DNA of 64,000 bases from Nelumbo lutea (taxonomy: Eukaryota > Streptophyta > Magnoliopsida > Proteales > Nelumbonaceae), in contig JAKGHH010000002.1 of assembly GCA_022828595.1 (NCBI GenBank), forward strand, positions 110,682,855 to 110,746,854, read 5' to 3'. Below are positions 1-10,571 of the stretch, in pieces (positions within the stretch are counted from its first letter, which is position 1; each line of letters starts with the position of its first letter). The translations under genes and the position numbers were made by a program. Below the pieces are notes generated by a model. The model worked only from the letters and a program-made list of their open reading frames with translations. It was not told where the DNA came from and searched no databases.

Positions 1-147
1 AAAGACATGGCCCTATACTCTACTTCAGTGGAAGATTTGGAGACTGTTTGTTGTTTCTTACACTTCCAAGAGATGAGCAAATCACCCATAAAAACACACC
101 ACCCAGAAGTGGACCTACGAGTGTCTGGACAACCAGCCCAATCTGCA

Positions 148-619
148 TCAGCATATGCTCTCAACTGAATAGGAGAGGAGAAGAACAGTCCCTAGGAGAC
201 GGTAAGCCACAAGCCCAATTCGCTCTGCCACCTGAAATGGGCCGAAGTATCTGGGAGATAGTTTATAGGATGCCCTCTTCACCAGGGAGATCTGTCTGTA
301 CGGTTGGAGTCGTAGATAAACCCAATCCACAATTGCAACTCTAATTCTCGATGCTTCTTATCATAGGCTAATTTCATTCGCTGTCGGGCTTGTTGCAAGT
401 GGAATTCGAGGAGCTTGAGTGTACTATCTCTTGCTTGCAATTGTGCCTCCACCGAAGTACCTGGCTCATACAGCAGAATGAAAGGAGGTTCATAACCGTA
501 CAACACCTTAAAGGGCGTCATTCCAGTTGAAACCTGGAACGTGGTAATTATACCAATATTCAGCCTAGGACAGCCACTGGGCCCACTGTTTGGGCCTGTC
601 ACCCACAAAACATCTCAAG
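148..619 (-). pseudogene. Ty3/gypsy integrase C-terminal part, downstream of the hAT insertion
   Basis: Coding resemblance resumes directly beyond the hAT-like insertion, with a CFVGD segment close to the junction. It then shows STGMTPFKVLYGYEPP, a basic helix [14 protein letters not shown], and in another frame the [10 protein letters not shown] / [12 protein letters not shown] module. The break at the insertion is otherwise colinear, so the hAT-like element entered an existing integrase copy. Several frameshifts are present. Confidence 0.82.
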
Positions 620-627
620 TATGTCTC

Positions 628-1350
628 CATAGTTTTCAAGGCATCTAGGCGATTCTGGGCAACACTGGGGCACCTAGTCGCCTAGGTGGGTGCCTAGGCG
701 ATAAAAATTTTATAATATAAAAATATGACTTTTGCTAGTTTCCTAGTTTTATATACCACACATGTATGGTAATTGAAAAAATGACAATTCTATTTATTAA
801 GAACATTAAATGTCCTCTAAAAATGTGGCAAATCATCACATATAAAAGATAAAAATCTTTTACATGTATTAATTTTAAAAATAATACTACTATAATAAGT
901 ATTTAATAGAGAAAATTGATATTAATTAGCAGCTAAAGATGGTTATCAACTTTATATGATAAATATTCAAGATGGAAAAAAACAAGGATGGAGTTTCTGT
1001 TTTATTTAATTAGAGAGAGAGAGAAAATAGAAAAAATAACTTTATTATTCTATTCTTTCTTTCTCTTTCTTTTCTTTTCTCTTCTCAAAACCCTTTGATC
1101 TTTTAAATTTCAATAGTAAAACATTAAAACAAAGTATAATTGATATATATAGCACGTAATAAAATGTATTAACACATACATTAATAAGATACAGCAATAT
1201 AAATGATATTATAAAAGGCACCCGCCTTGTCATTTTTGTCGCCTAGGCGGGCACTCAGTCGCCTAGAAGGGTGCCTAGTTGCTAAAAGTCAAGGCGTTTG
1301 CGCCCCAGCCAAGGGCGCCTAGTCACCTAGGAGATGCCTAGACAACTATG
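628..1350. mobile_element. Non-autonomous hAT-like element, CATAGTT family copy 1
   Basis: A 723-bp element. Its left end begins CATAGTTTTCAAGGC; the inverted right end reads CATAGTTGTCTAGGC. It is flanked by a perfect 8-bp target duplication TATGTCTC (620-627 and 1351-1358). An 8-bp duplication plus short inverted ends beginning CA is typical of the hAT superfamily. Both subterminal zones are packed with variants of the palindrome GCCTAGGCGCC; the middle is AT-rich and non-coding. The insertion splits a gypsy integrase. Confidence 0.9.
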
Positions 1351-1359
1351 TATGTCTCT

Positions 1360-1929
1360 AAGCAACGGTTGACTACTTCTGACTGCCCGTCTGTCTGAGG
1401 ATGGTAACTGGTAGAATGCAACATCTGGACCCCTTGAGCTGTGAAGTATGCCTTCCAGAAGGTGCTCATGAAGAGGGGGTTCCAATCTGTTAGTATGGAC
1501 TATGGTGTCCCGTGCAGTTTGGCTACCACCCGGATGTAAGCTTGGGCCACTATAGTTGCTAAGTATGGTTGGGAAAGACCGATGATGTGAGCATATTTAC
1601 TTAGCCGGTCCACCACCACCAACACCACTGATTTTCCATGGGACGTGGGAAGCCCAGTTATAAAGTCCATAGTGGCTTCTTCCCATACCCTCTCCGAAAT
1701 GGGTAGAGGTTGCAGCAACCCGGCTGGAGTTTTGTGTGCTATATTTCTGCTGGTGGTAGATAGTGCATCGGGCCACAAACTCTTGCACCATCCTTTTCAT
1801 ACCTTTCCAGTAATAGTGGGCTGCCAGGTGCTTATAGGTGCAGAGAGCTCCGGAGTTTCCCCCTTGGGCCTTGTTATGGAAGAGTTGAAGCAGCTCCTGG
1901 TGATGTTTGGATTCCCCTGATACCACCAT
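1360..1929 (-). pseudogene. Ty3/gypsy integrase, zinc-binding and catalytic core part
   Basis: The minus strand shows the integrase HHCC zinc module (HxxLLQLFHNKAQGGNSG, then YYWKGM and VARCT). The second Cys of the final pair has become Tyr in CTIYHQQK. The core then follows in another frame: a [13 protein letters not shown] block with the first Asp, [13 protein letters not shown], a degenerate TDWNPLF where SDRDPLF is usual, and finally YHPQTDGQSEVVNRCLE with the catalytic Glu. At least one frameshift and a stop near 1500 disrupt it. The reading frame is then cut by the hAT-like element at 1350. Confidence 0.85.
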
Positions 1930-2690
1930 TCAGCCCTTGTAGAAGAGAACGTCGTTCTGGACTGTGTATCCTGGGGCCTGTGCAGCATCCTCAAGGATCT
2001 GGGCCCGAATTTGGGCTAAGTGGGGATCATCCTGGGCTTCCTGCTTCAATTGGGTAGACAGTGGATAATTCAGCCGTGACTGGCCCATCAGATTAAAGTC
2101 ACCAGCTCTAGAGAGTGCATCTACCACTGCATTAGAGGCCCCAGACTTGTATTCAATAGCAAAGTCAAACCCCATTAACTTGTAGTCCCACTTATGCTGA
2201 TATGAGCCCAAAACTCGCTGCTCCAACAGGTGTTTAATGCTGCGGTGGTCCATCCTAGCAGTAAACCTTCGGCCCAAAAGATATGCCCTCCATCTTTGAA
2301 CTGCCAAAGCAATGGCCATGAGCTCCTTCTCATAAGTGGGCTTAGCTTGAGCTTGTAGAGAAAGAGCCTTGCTGAAATAGGCCAAGGGCCGGCCTAGCCG
2401 CATCAAGCTATCAACACGGCCCTGATTCCCTTACCTGAGGCGTCTGCCTCTACTACGAACTCCAAATCAAAATTCGGGAGGGCCGGTGTAGATGGAGTGG
2501 TTATGGCTTCTTTGAGTGCCTGAAATGCTTCTTCAACTTGTTGGTCCCACACAAATGAGTGCTTCTTTAGCAACCGCATGAAGGGAGCGGCAAGAACCCC
2601 ATATCCTTTAATGAACCGGCGGTAGTAACCCGTCAGCCCAAGGAAACCCCTGAGATCCCGTGGAGAGCTGGGTCGGGCTCAAGAAACCAT
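1930..2690 (-). pseudogene. Ty3/gypsy RNase H domain
   Basis: This follows the RT. A DASGKGI-type motif is read at about 2420-2460. Then comes an open stretch (1930-2406) with RPLAYFSKAL, YEKELMAIALAVQRWRAYLLGRRF, DHRSIKHLLEQ and a C-terminal VVDALSRA, the hallmark RNase H/connection sequence of plant gypsy elements. RNase H degrades the RNA strand of the RNA-DNA hybrid. A stop and a frame change separate the two parts, so the domain is inactive as it stands. Confidence 0.85.
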
Positions 2691-2704
2691 GCAACTAATC
2701 TTCT

Positions 2705-3262
2705 CTAGGTCTGTGTAAACCTGTCCTCCAGAAATGATATGCCCCAAGTAGCTGATCGGGTATGTCCAAACGAGCATTTTGAAGGTATGGCGAACAATTG
2801 GTGTTCTCCTAGAAGGTTCAACACACACTGCAAGTGTTCCAAATGGGAGGCCCAACTGGAACTGTAAACAAGTATGTCGTCGAAGAACACTAGGACAAAT
2901 AGGCGTAGATAAGGCTTGAAAATCCCGTTCATGAGTCTCTGGAATGAAGAGGGGGCATTGGTCAGCCCAAAGGGCATCACTAGGAACTCAAAATGTCCGT
3001 CTGAGGTCCTGAATGTTGTTTTGTGAATGTCCTCAGGGTGGACCCAGATCTGGTGGTATCCTAATCGCAGGTCCATCTTAGAGAAGTATTTAGCTTGGCC
3101 CAACTCATCAAATAGTTCTTCAATCAAGGGTATGGGGTATCTGTCTTTGACCATGGTACGGTTCAAGGCTTTATAGTCCACATAGAATCTCCAACTCCCG
3201 TCCTTCTTTCTTACCGAAATTACTGGGGAAGAAAAGGGGTTGCTGCTAGCAGAAGATGTCAA
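2705..3262 (-). pseudogene. Ty3/gypsy reverse transcriptase domain
   Basis: An open stretch of about 185 codons holds the palm and fingers of a Ty3/gypsy reverse transcriptase, which copies element RNA into DNA. Visible motifs are KKDGSWRF, the [20 protein letters not shown] block (finger/palm with the first catalytic Asp), [14 protein letters not shown], and the catalytic box [10 protein letters not shown] with both aspartates intact. The end frays after a frameshift near 2760. The N-terminal junction is unusual: the residues before NPFSSPV do not match the usual IIRPSxSP approach, so the 5' side has probably been replaced or mutated. It is not expressible as a complete polyprotein. Confidence 0.88.
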
Positions 3263-3379
3263 AATTCATTTTGGCAAAACCAAGAGGTGGGGGGTCCAGT
3301 AAGAGCTTGAGACCTTCCTAGCTGAAACTGAATCTGCAATTTCCTTATAGTTCCTAAGTGGGTCATCTACTGAAATTTC

Positions 3380-3600
3380 TGCAAATCAGTCCAAAGTCTT
3401 CAGCCAATGAGTTACCCTTACATGAATCACGTCTATCACTACTTCCACAGTTCTCTCCTTCTCTGAGAAGATCCTTAAGTTCCTTTCTTCCCAGATAGAC
3501 CAACACATTGCAGCCCTAACACATCTCCACATTATCTTTGCCCTTTTTGTTGGCTGGTTAGAAGGAAAGGAGGTAAACAAGCTTTGCACCTTCACTCATT
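3380..3600 (-). mobile_element. LINE ORF2 C-terminal fragment
   Basis: On the minus strand a frame includes FPSNQPTKRAKIMWRCVRAA, then WSIWEERNLRIF. This is the segment just after the reverse-transcriptase zinc-binding (zf-RVT) region in plant L1-type LINE ORF2. The same signature recurs in this window at 4560 (plus), 17400 (plus) and 27780 (minus), so several copies of one LINE family are represented. Only about 70 codons remain. Confidence 0.75.
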
Positions 3601-3890
3601 TTGTAATCATAATCATCATCTAAGCCTTGTCCTAAATATATAGGGCCAGCTACATGAATTCTGTTCTGTTCCACCATTCTGTTCTGTATATTGCCACATC
3701 CATTGTTAAACCATGAGTGCTTAAATTATTTCTTACTACTTCAAACCATTTCCCTTTTGGTCTGCCCCAGCCCTTCCTAGCCTCCTCAACTTGCAAAAGA
3801 TTGCTGCTTGGAACAAGAGATGAGGTAACTACTAGCACAATATGGAAGGAAAATGTCAGTATCTCATGAAGAGTTAAAGGAATCACTGGT
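3601..3890 (-). mobile_element. RTE-clade LINE 3' end
   Basis: The minus strand encodes KGWGRPKGKWFEVVRNNLS, then a GLTMDVAIYRTEWWNR segment. This matches the conserved C-terminus of plant RTE reverse-transcriptase proteins (GRPKxTWxExIxxDL...TxDxAxDRxEWRxRI). It is followed by an HVAGPIYLG-like tail and a run of GAT/TAT-type triplets near 3610, as expected for an RTE 3' terminus. Only the last ~80 codons are present, consistent with 5' truncation during target-primed insertion. Confidence 0.7.
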
Positions 3891-4217
3891 TGGTGTAAGT
3901 TATAAAAGTTTTTCCCCTAAACTGAAAATTGGAATGGTAGTCCAGCCTTTACGTGAATTTAAAGGAGTAAAGGATAAGATCCACTCTGCCCAATGAAAGA
4001 TTGCTATTAGATAAGATAAAATCTCTTATTGAGTCTTCATCAGCTATAGTTGTTGAGGGAGGAAGGATCGAAAATGTCTCTGAGACTGGTTTGGAGTGTG
4101 TAGAGGGAAGTGATATTTCTCATATTCAATGGTGGCTCACCTCATCATGCAGTATTGCTGATAAAGAGATTAATTAGTTAATGAGGTTGAGGAGAATGAT
4201 GAGGAAGATGAAGTGTA
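3891..4217. other. Unassigned spacer
   Basis: I see no convincing coding, RNA or element signal here. Short frames contain many stops. Confidence 0.5.
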
Positions 4218-4545
4218 TAATGGCACCAGCCCAACCCATGGAACACATTAAAGCCCTAGGTAACAAAGAGACAACATGAAGGTGCCAAATCCTCCAAAAA
4301 GCTTTTTAGTTCTTTTGGATGCAGGTGGAAAATGCTGATGCAGATTAGCAATCTATTTAAAGTTTTGACATATAACTTTTAGCTTTAATGGCACCAGCCC
4401 AACCCATGGAACACATTAAAGCCCTAACAAAGAGACAACAATGAAGGTGCCAAATCCTCCAAAAAGTTTTTGTCTTTTTGGATGCAGGTGGAAAATGCTG
4501 ATGCAGATTAGCAATCTATTTGAAGTTTTGAACATACAACTTTTA
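4218..4545 (+). repeat. Tandem duplication, period 168 bp
   Basis: 4218-4385 and 4386-4545 are near-identical, both starting TAATGGCACCAGCCCAACCC and both ending ACAACTTTTAG-like. They differ by small indels (for example GGTAACAAAG against AACAAAG). The duplicated DNA lies directly upstream of recognisable LINE ORF2 sequence and is probably part of that element or its target. Confidence 0.85.
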
Positions 4546-5642
4546 GGTGGCCTAAGAAAAGAGGTAGAGTCTTGTGGAGGTGTGCTAGGGCTGCATTGAT
4601 TTGGACTGTCTGGGACAAAAGAAACTCCAAATTTTTTTATGAGAAGGGATGAGGTCAATGTTTGGAAATGTTTAATTAGTAGAGCCATCAACTGGGTGAA
4701 TACCTTGGAACTCTTTTCTTTATTCTCTTTCAATGATTTATGGAGAAATTGGGAAGTGGTTGCCAAAAGTTCTGGTGCGAGAAGTAAACTGTCAGCAAAA
4801 TGGAAACCTCCTCAAGTGGGTATCATTAAGCTCAACTTTGATGGTAGAAGTTTAGGCAATCTGGGACCTTCCGGTATTGGGGGACTGTTTAGAAATGCAA
4901 AGGGGTTAATTATCACTTTATATTCTGGCCTATAGGAGTAGGGAATTTAGTTAATGCAGAAATTCAAGCAGTGCTACAAGGAGCTGAATTTGTCAAAGAG
5001 CCGAATTGTAAACAGCTTTTAATCAAAGGTAATTCCAAGCTAGTGATCCAGTGGTTAAAAGAATGATTTCCGAAGACTTAAATGGATGTCAAGGAACATG
5101 TCAATCCAGGTGGGATGGGTTAGGAGATCTGCTGACAGTTTGGCAGATAGTTTAGCAAAGCAAGGGGTTCAAAGAACACTAATGTTTTGGGCACATTTGT
5201 AATTCTATCCCAGGTCAGCTTGCTAAAGCTGATTTCTTTCACCACTTCTTGTTGTATCCTAAAAGTTTTCTAATTAATGAAATCTTTTCAGAGTTATTGG
5301 ATGGAGAGTTAATGGTTTTTTTCAATAATTTGGGGGGGGGGGGGGAGGGAATTGCCATTAGTATATTACTCATTGGGCCAGAGTTTATATATGGTTTATG
5401 GGGATGTTAGGATGATTGTTGAGTTGGAGTGGGCTGTTGATCTTCACAGTGGGTTGTTCTTGTGTATGGAGTGGGGTGTTGTGGTCTGTTGCTGTTTATT
5501 TGTTGTTTGAGTTGGTTGTGCTGATGGTTTGTGATAAGAGAATCAGCTTTTAATTTCATCTCTGTCTGGGTGATTGCTTATCGCCTGAATTTGTATTCTC
5601 TTTTCCTCATTCAAATAAAATTTCAATTATCACAAAAAAAAA
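4546..5642 (+). mobile_element. L1-type LINE 3' portion with RNase H-like domain and A tail
   Basis: On the plus strand the sequence starts in the zf-RVT-following block (LWRCARAALIWTVWDKRNSKFF). It continues into an RNase H-like domain typical of plant L1 LINEs: KLNFDGRSLGNLGPSGIGG, then a CKQLLIKGNSKLVIQWLK-like segment, and RSADSLADSLAKQGV at the C-terminus. Frameshifts and stops break it. The 3' UTR holds a G run (about 5332-5344) and an AATAAA-like motif, and ends in a short A tail at 5633-5641. A 5'-truncated copy. Confidence 0.85.
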
Positions 5643-6433
5643 TGCATGACATCTTGCTGCAATGACAGATCTAGCAAAGCAAAAGTTGGAGGATTTAGAG
5701 ATAGAATGATAATAGCTTCTAGCAGCTAGGGAGGCACTTAGCCAGGTCTTGACTTGCTTTCCTCGTTGACAATGTCAAGAAGGATTACTGAGCTAAATTT
5801 TATTTCAAACCTAAGGCAATTCTTTGCACGTACAGGCTCTACAGAACCTAATAAACAAACGTTGGTTCCAGGAAATACACCTGAAGTACTGCTAGTGAAC
5901 AGAGCTTTAGCCATCCAGGGCCGATGACATTGGCGCGACAAAAACGAGCTGCCGTTTATGGACCTTAATGTAACTCGAATAAGTTTCATTTCTGCAACAA
6001 TCAAATACCCATTTCAGTAGGAAATCCTTCTTTGATTCAGCAACATATAAGATAAGCTTCTTAAGACAAATTAAAGAAATTAATCAGTAACGAATAGTTC
6101 ACACAAATTAAGCAATAATGAACGAACAGACCTACACTCCTGCGGTTTCTCGCTGATCACGGTCGTCGAACTCAAGGGCAACAACCAGCCAGGGTATGGT
6201 GAGGTCGGAAGCAAGTCTCTAATACCAAGGCGGTGAATTGTGCGAGAGCAAAACGAGGGTTGTTCAATCTTTCGTTTAATTACTATTTTGACCCTATTCT
6301 CATACCGTCATACGTGCCTTCACCCAGACGGTTGAACCATTCAATTCATCACCCGGAGGTAAAGCCGGGTTGGTTCAAATATAAACCCGAAAATTCTTTA
6401 AAAATCCGTTTGACGGGAGAAATCTCATGTAAA
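5643..6433. other. Unassigned, with one possible minus-strand exon (5738-5991)
   Basis: On the minus strand a polypyrimidine-poor but legal acceptor (TTGATTGTTGCAG) precedes an 80-odd-codon open stretch, 5991 down to a stop at 5738. It contains TLRSINGSSFLSRQ and CHRPWMAKALF. The composition (basic, Ser/Arg-rich start) could fit an organelle-targeting N-terminus, but I do not recognise the protein and find no partner exon. It may be a captured or relic exon. Nothing else is evident. Confidence 0.25.
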
Positions 6434-7013
6434 TAGGGGTGTTCAAAGTCTGGTTGGAGAAGATCTCAGACCAAATCAGTAAATTACGATTTGAGAAATT
6501 TTCAAATCAAACCGTTTTATTATAATTTGGTGCAGTTTAGAAAAGATTTCAAACCAAACCAGTAAATTACGGTTTGAAAATTTTCTAAATCAACTAGTTT
6601 TATTACAGTTTGGTGCAGTTTCTAATACGGTTTGGGGAACTTTGGACCATTCTTTGATTCTATTGGCTTAACCCAATTAAAAAGCCCAAATAGAACCCCT
6701 AAAAACTAAAACTTAATCCTTTTATTTTATTATTTTATTATAAAATAAAATAGTTTATTATATATTTAAAATTGTATACATTCGGTTTACATATATATCA
6801 TATTTACACATCATTTATTTATATTTTATAGATATAATTATGGTTTATAGTTTATGGTGTGGTTCAGTTTATAAAATCCAAGAAACCAAACCGTAATTTT
6901 GCAAAATATGAAATTCAACTAACTTATTTTCAGGTGCAAACCGAACCAAACCACAAATTTAATTTGGTTTAGTTTGGTTTTATGATTTGAACCAAACAAT
7001 GTAAGTAACCCTA
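6434..7013. mobile_element. hAT-like MITE with TAGGGGTGTTCA end
   Basis: The left end reads TAGGGGTGTTCAAAG; the inverted right end reads TAGGGTTACTTACA. The flanks are CATGTAAA (6426-6433) and CATTGTAAA after 7013, consistent with an 8-bp duplication plus a 1-bp slip. The interior is made of many direct and inverted copies of a GGTTTGAAA/AACCAAACC theme, including an imperfect ~80-bp duplication (6530-6630). No coding capacity. Confidence 0.65.
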
Positions 7014-7039
7014 CATTGTAAATAACTTACCATTACCAC

Positions 7040-7071
<32 letters not shown>

Positions 7072-7089
7072 CACTTGATAAATTTTTGG

Positions 7090-7599
7090 GTAAATTATAG
7101 ATATATACCCTGTACTTTGGGGTAGTGACAGATAGGTACCTTGAACTTTCAATTGTAATACTTGAGTACCCTAAACTTTCAAAATTAGACACTTAGGTCC
7201 ATTTATTAGTATTTCGTCAATTAAACATTGCATAATGCCCAAAATACTCTTCTCATGTATTTTCGAGATCATTCCCAGGTAACTAAACGTCTCCCCATGA
7301 TGACGTTTTCACATGGACAACAAATAACATATTCAAATTTTCCGACAATGGCATTCTCTAGTGATGATTTTACTCCATAGAATGATCTAAAAAATACATG
7401 AAAAATGGTATTTTTGACATTATGCAATGTTTAATTGACAGAATACTAACAAATAGACCCAAGTGTCTTTTTTTTAGAGTTCAGGGTACTTGGGTGTTGC
7501 AATTGAAAGTCCAAGGTACCCAAGCGTTGCAATTGAAAGTTAAGGATACCTATCTACCACTACACCCAAAGTACAAGGTACCTATTTGTAATTTAACTT
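7090..7599. mobile_element. Foldback (long inverted repeat) element, family F copy 1
   Basis: About 510 bp whose two halves are inverted copies over roughly 150-200 bp. The left arm reads GTAAATTATAGATATATACC then CTGTACTTTGG. The right arm, inverted, reads GTTAAATTACAAATAGGTACC then TTGTACTTTGG. Flanks AAATTTTTGG (7080-7089) and AAATGTTTGG (7600-7609) match at 9 of 10 positions, which suits a Mutator-like 9-10-bp duplication. Non-coding. A second copy lies at 15690-16176. Confidence 0.8.
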
Positions 7600-7609
7600 A
7601 AATGTTTGG

Positions 7610-9002
7610 CATGAAATGTGATGGCTTAGTTGGACGGTTCTGATTGATACCCATCTGATGGTAGTAAGTAATTATAGCCTTATAAGTTACAATTGAAATA
7701 TTGGGTATTTCAAATAGTGAGAACACTAATCAAATGGCTTTGTTTTGTAATCTGTTATGATCAAGTTGCATTTTCAAACTGAAATTTTTCTTTGGTTTTT
7801 TTTTTCCTTGAGATGTTTGGAATTTTAAATTATATTGTTAGTTGGGGTGAGAATTGAGATATGAGAAATATTATTAAGGGGTTTGAGCATACAATTCGCA
7901 CCAGAGTGTTATAGACTTCACTATCCTTCAATTAAGGGGTTTGAGCATACAATCCGCACCAGAGTGTTATAGCCACCAAAAAACATCATGCTAATAAGAC
8001 CCATGAAGCTTGTTTTGGACGATTTTCGGGAAGCTCCAAATGAAGTTTTTTATCTTTATTTGTCAATTCGTCTTTGCACGGAAAGATACACTTTAACCAA
8101 AATAGTCTTCAAGCTATCAACATCTTAATACAAAAGCTCACTACATCTTTTGATTATTAGAACTTCAAAAAGATCATTCAAAAAAGACTTACCAAATGAC
8201 CCCTAAATTAAGAGTTATTATTCACGAGGAGACACCTGATTCAAAGTGACACTTTTGAATATTTTGGGGATGTTTGGAACCGTGGTCGTTTTTCAAAAAA
8301 AAAAAAGGTGCCACGTCGAATCCACATAGGTGTTTCAACAAATGCCCATGTTGCTCATTGTTTGGTTCAGCCGATTATAAAAAAAAACGGGTTTGCCTTG
8401 AAAATCGGGGGACCACTGATGCATCCATGAACCGTTGCCCCCAATGGTTAACTAAGCTGATGAAAATAGCATCCTATGTGGCGCTTATGTGTAATCCAAG
8501 TTGGCATCAATGGGAATGTTTCGATGCTTCTCAGTCCACCAAAACAATAACCCAACAAATGGTAGGGTTAGACAGGCCTCTTCCTTCTTCTTGCCACCGA
8601 ACATCCCAGAGCATCTGTAACTTCTACTCGCTGAAAGTATCTTTGTCATTGTCGTCGCTGAAAGAGGTTGGTCGTCGCCTAAGGAATTTAGTTGTTGCCG
8701 GAAGAGGTTTGTCTCTATACTTTTTTTTTCCCTTGTGTAAGTTTGTTTTTCTCTGTAAAAACGTTTTCTTTTCCTTCTCTGTAAACCATATGAGATAGAA
8801 CCATGAAGCTTGCTTTCCTTCTCATTTTGATAGAACCATGAGATATAACCATGTGTATTATTTTATTTTTCTTTTCTTTCTTGACTTATACATTATGGAC
8901 TGCTGGCTACTTGAGGTTAACAATTTGTTTTTCTTGCATCTCTGTTCTCAGGGAATTATACAACGAACTTGTTTCAAGTTTTATTGGCCATTAGACTTAT
9001 AG
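7610..9002. other. Unassigned, with a 58-bp tandem duplication at 7873-7988
   Basis: The only structured feature I see is a tandem pair of ATTAAGGGGTTTGAGCATAC-type units beginning at 7873 and 7931. An open stretch at 8274-8798 is low-complexity, matches no family I know and is not called as a gene. Confidence 0.4.
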
Positions 9003-9007
9003 ATACT

Positions 9008-10474
9008 TGATGTAACCGTTTTCGGCCACGTACCAATGTTTTGTGATGTAAAATTTTTTGGTTAAGTACCTCGTCATTTGACCCGGTGGTGGCATGCCTT
9101 AGTGATGAGCTACTTGGTGGTGAACTGCCTACTAGTGAACCGCTTGGTGGAGAACTGCCTAGGGGCGAACTGCCTGGTGGTGAACTACCCTGTGGCGAAC
9201 TGCCTGGTGGTGAGCTCCTTGGTGGTGAATTGCCGGGTGGCGAACTGCTTGGTGGTGAGCTCCCTTGTGGCGAACTGCCTGGTGGCGAACTACCTGGTGG
9301 TGACCTGCCCGATGGCAAACTGCCTGGTGGCGAGCTGCTCAGTGGCGAACTGCCTAGCGGAGAGCTACCTGGTGGCGAACTCCCTACTAGGCGGCCGGTG
9401 ACTTAAAGAATAGTGGAGCTCCCTGGTGCGGTGCAATCCGACTGCCCTCAGCATGAGGTGGTCTTCTTTCCTTTGTAGGCAGTGGGAGCTGAGGGACATG
9501 CGAGAACTCCATCTTTTCCTCCTCTTTGTAGGCGGCGAGAGCTGAGGGACCTGCGAGAACTGAATTAGAGGTCCTGGTGGTATTTTCCTGATGGGGGCTC
9601 TCCTACGCTTAAGTTAGCACTCTGATTGTAGAGAGCTCTGAAGATAATATGAGAGAGTTAGAGAGCATGGGCTACTTCCCTTTTTCCATCCCCTTCCCCT
9701 TTAGGGGGTGAGGTCTTTATATACCAGAGTCCTCGTGGGTTCGATGGGTGAAAAGCCTCCAAACGGTAAGACTCATCACATCCTGTCAGAACCGGGGTAC
9801 GATGGTGAACTCCTCGAGGTCGTCAGGGTGGTGCTTGTGTCAGGCGGCCAGGTCAGCGCCTGGGCTGGGTTGTCAGGGTGACGCCTTCGTCGTCGATGGG
9901 TCGGTGTCTGGGCCAGGTCGTCAGGTTGGCACCTGTGTCAGCCGGCGGGTCAATGTCTAGGCCAGGTCTTCAGACAATAGATCTTCCTGCGATACGCCAA
10001 ACTACTCCTGTACCGAACTTCTCTACAAGTGGCGAGCTGCCTATAGCGAGCTGTCTGGGGGCGAACTGCCTGGGGGCGAACTGCCTGGGGGTGAACTCCC
10101 TGTGGCGAGCTGCCCCATGGCGATCTCTGCCGAACTGTTTGTGGCGAGCTCTGCCGAGCTGCCTGGCTCTTTGGCGAGCTTCCTGGTGAGCTACCGAGCT
10201 CGTGGGGTATGTATGCCACCGAGTTTATCGGTGGACGTCTTATGGGCGGCTTGGCCGGATCATGTGCTAGGCTGGTCCAGGTCGGCTAGGTCGTGCAGGC
10301 CACGCGCCAGGCCGCGCAGACCGCACGCAGGTCGCGCAGGCCATGCGTCAGGCCGACCAGATTGGTGCTCGGGTGGGTCACCAACTTCGTAAGTTTGTTG
10401 GTTGGGTGTTTACCTAGTTGTCACGAGGTGCCACGTGTCATAATTCTACTGGAGGGCCAAATCTGCCCTCATCA
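9008..10474 (-). repeat. 3' LTR of the non-coding LTR element (1467 bp)
   Basis: Starts (plus strand) TGATGTAACCGTTTTCG and ends CTGCCCTCATCA. It contains a 15-bp minisatellite, a CTTTATATACC segment that could be the promoter TATA region (read on either strand), and a GC-rich zone with many GCGAGCT motifs. Colinear with the copy at 11397-12837 apart from indels and repeat-number change. Confidence 0.9.
9101..9385. repeat. 15-bp minisatellite inside the LTR, 18-19 units
   Basis: The consensus unit is GGTGGCGAACTGCCT. Eighteen contiguous units run from 9116 to 9385, preceded by one divergent unit at 9101-9115. Because 15 is a multiple of three, the array is open in several frames and gives repetitive translations such as GELPGGELP or SPPGSSPPG; these are not evidence of a protein. 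Confidence 0.92.
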
Positions 10475-10490
10475 ATAGCCCCCTCTCGAG
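10475..10490 (-). promoter_or_regulatory. Polypurine tract of the non-coding LTR element
   Basis: Minus-strand sequence CTCGAGAGGGGGCTAT directly abuts the LTR start TGATGAGGG. A G-rich tract here is where plus-strand DNA synthesis is primed, and it fixes the element's orientation as minus. Confidence 0.75.
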
Positions 10491-10571
10491 CTGATAGTAA
10501 CTCAGCGAAAGGAGTAGATTTCTTTTGGTCCGTAAGTCGATGAGCTAGTAAGTGCTGATCCAATTACTAGT

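Larger units (their letters stand above)
1..3262 (-). mobile_element. Ty3/gypsy pol remnant (chromovirus-like), truncated by the window edge
   Basis: Reading right to left on the minus strand, the order is reverse transcriptase, RNase H, integrase zinc domain, integrase core and integrase C-terminus, which is the Ty3/gypsy order (RNase H before integrase). The element is degenerate: frames change between domains and stops interrupt them. No gag or protease is seen upstream of the RT; the sequence changes to LINE-derived DNA near 3380. No LTR is visible, because the left edge of the window cuts the element just after the integrase C-terminal module. The C-terminal module carries a [14 protein letters not shown] segment and a [10 protein letters not shown] block, typical of plant chromovirus integrases. 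A 723-bp hAT-like element sits inside the integrase. Confidence 0.9.

Noticed and set aside
8274..8798. 174-codon open stretch on the plus strand
   Set aside because: Low-complexity start (poly-Lys from an A run) and no known motif; frames of this length occur by chance in this composition.
9078..9406. Long overlapping open frames encoding GELPGGELP- or SPPGSSPPG-like repeats (also 11467-11835)
   Set aside because: They are by-products of a 15-bp tandem repeat inside an LTR; several frames are open at once and no start, splice or family signal supports a protein.
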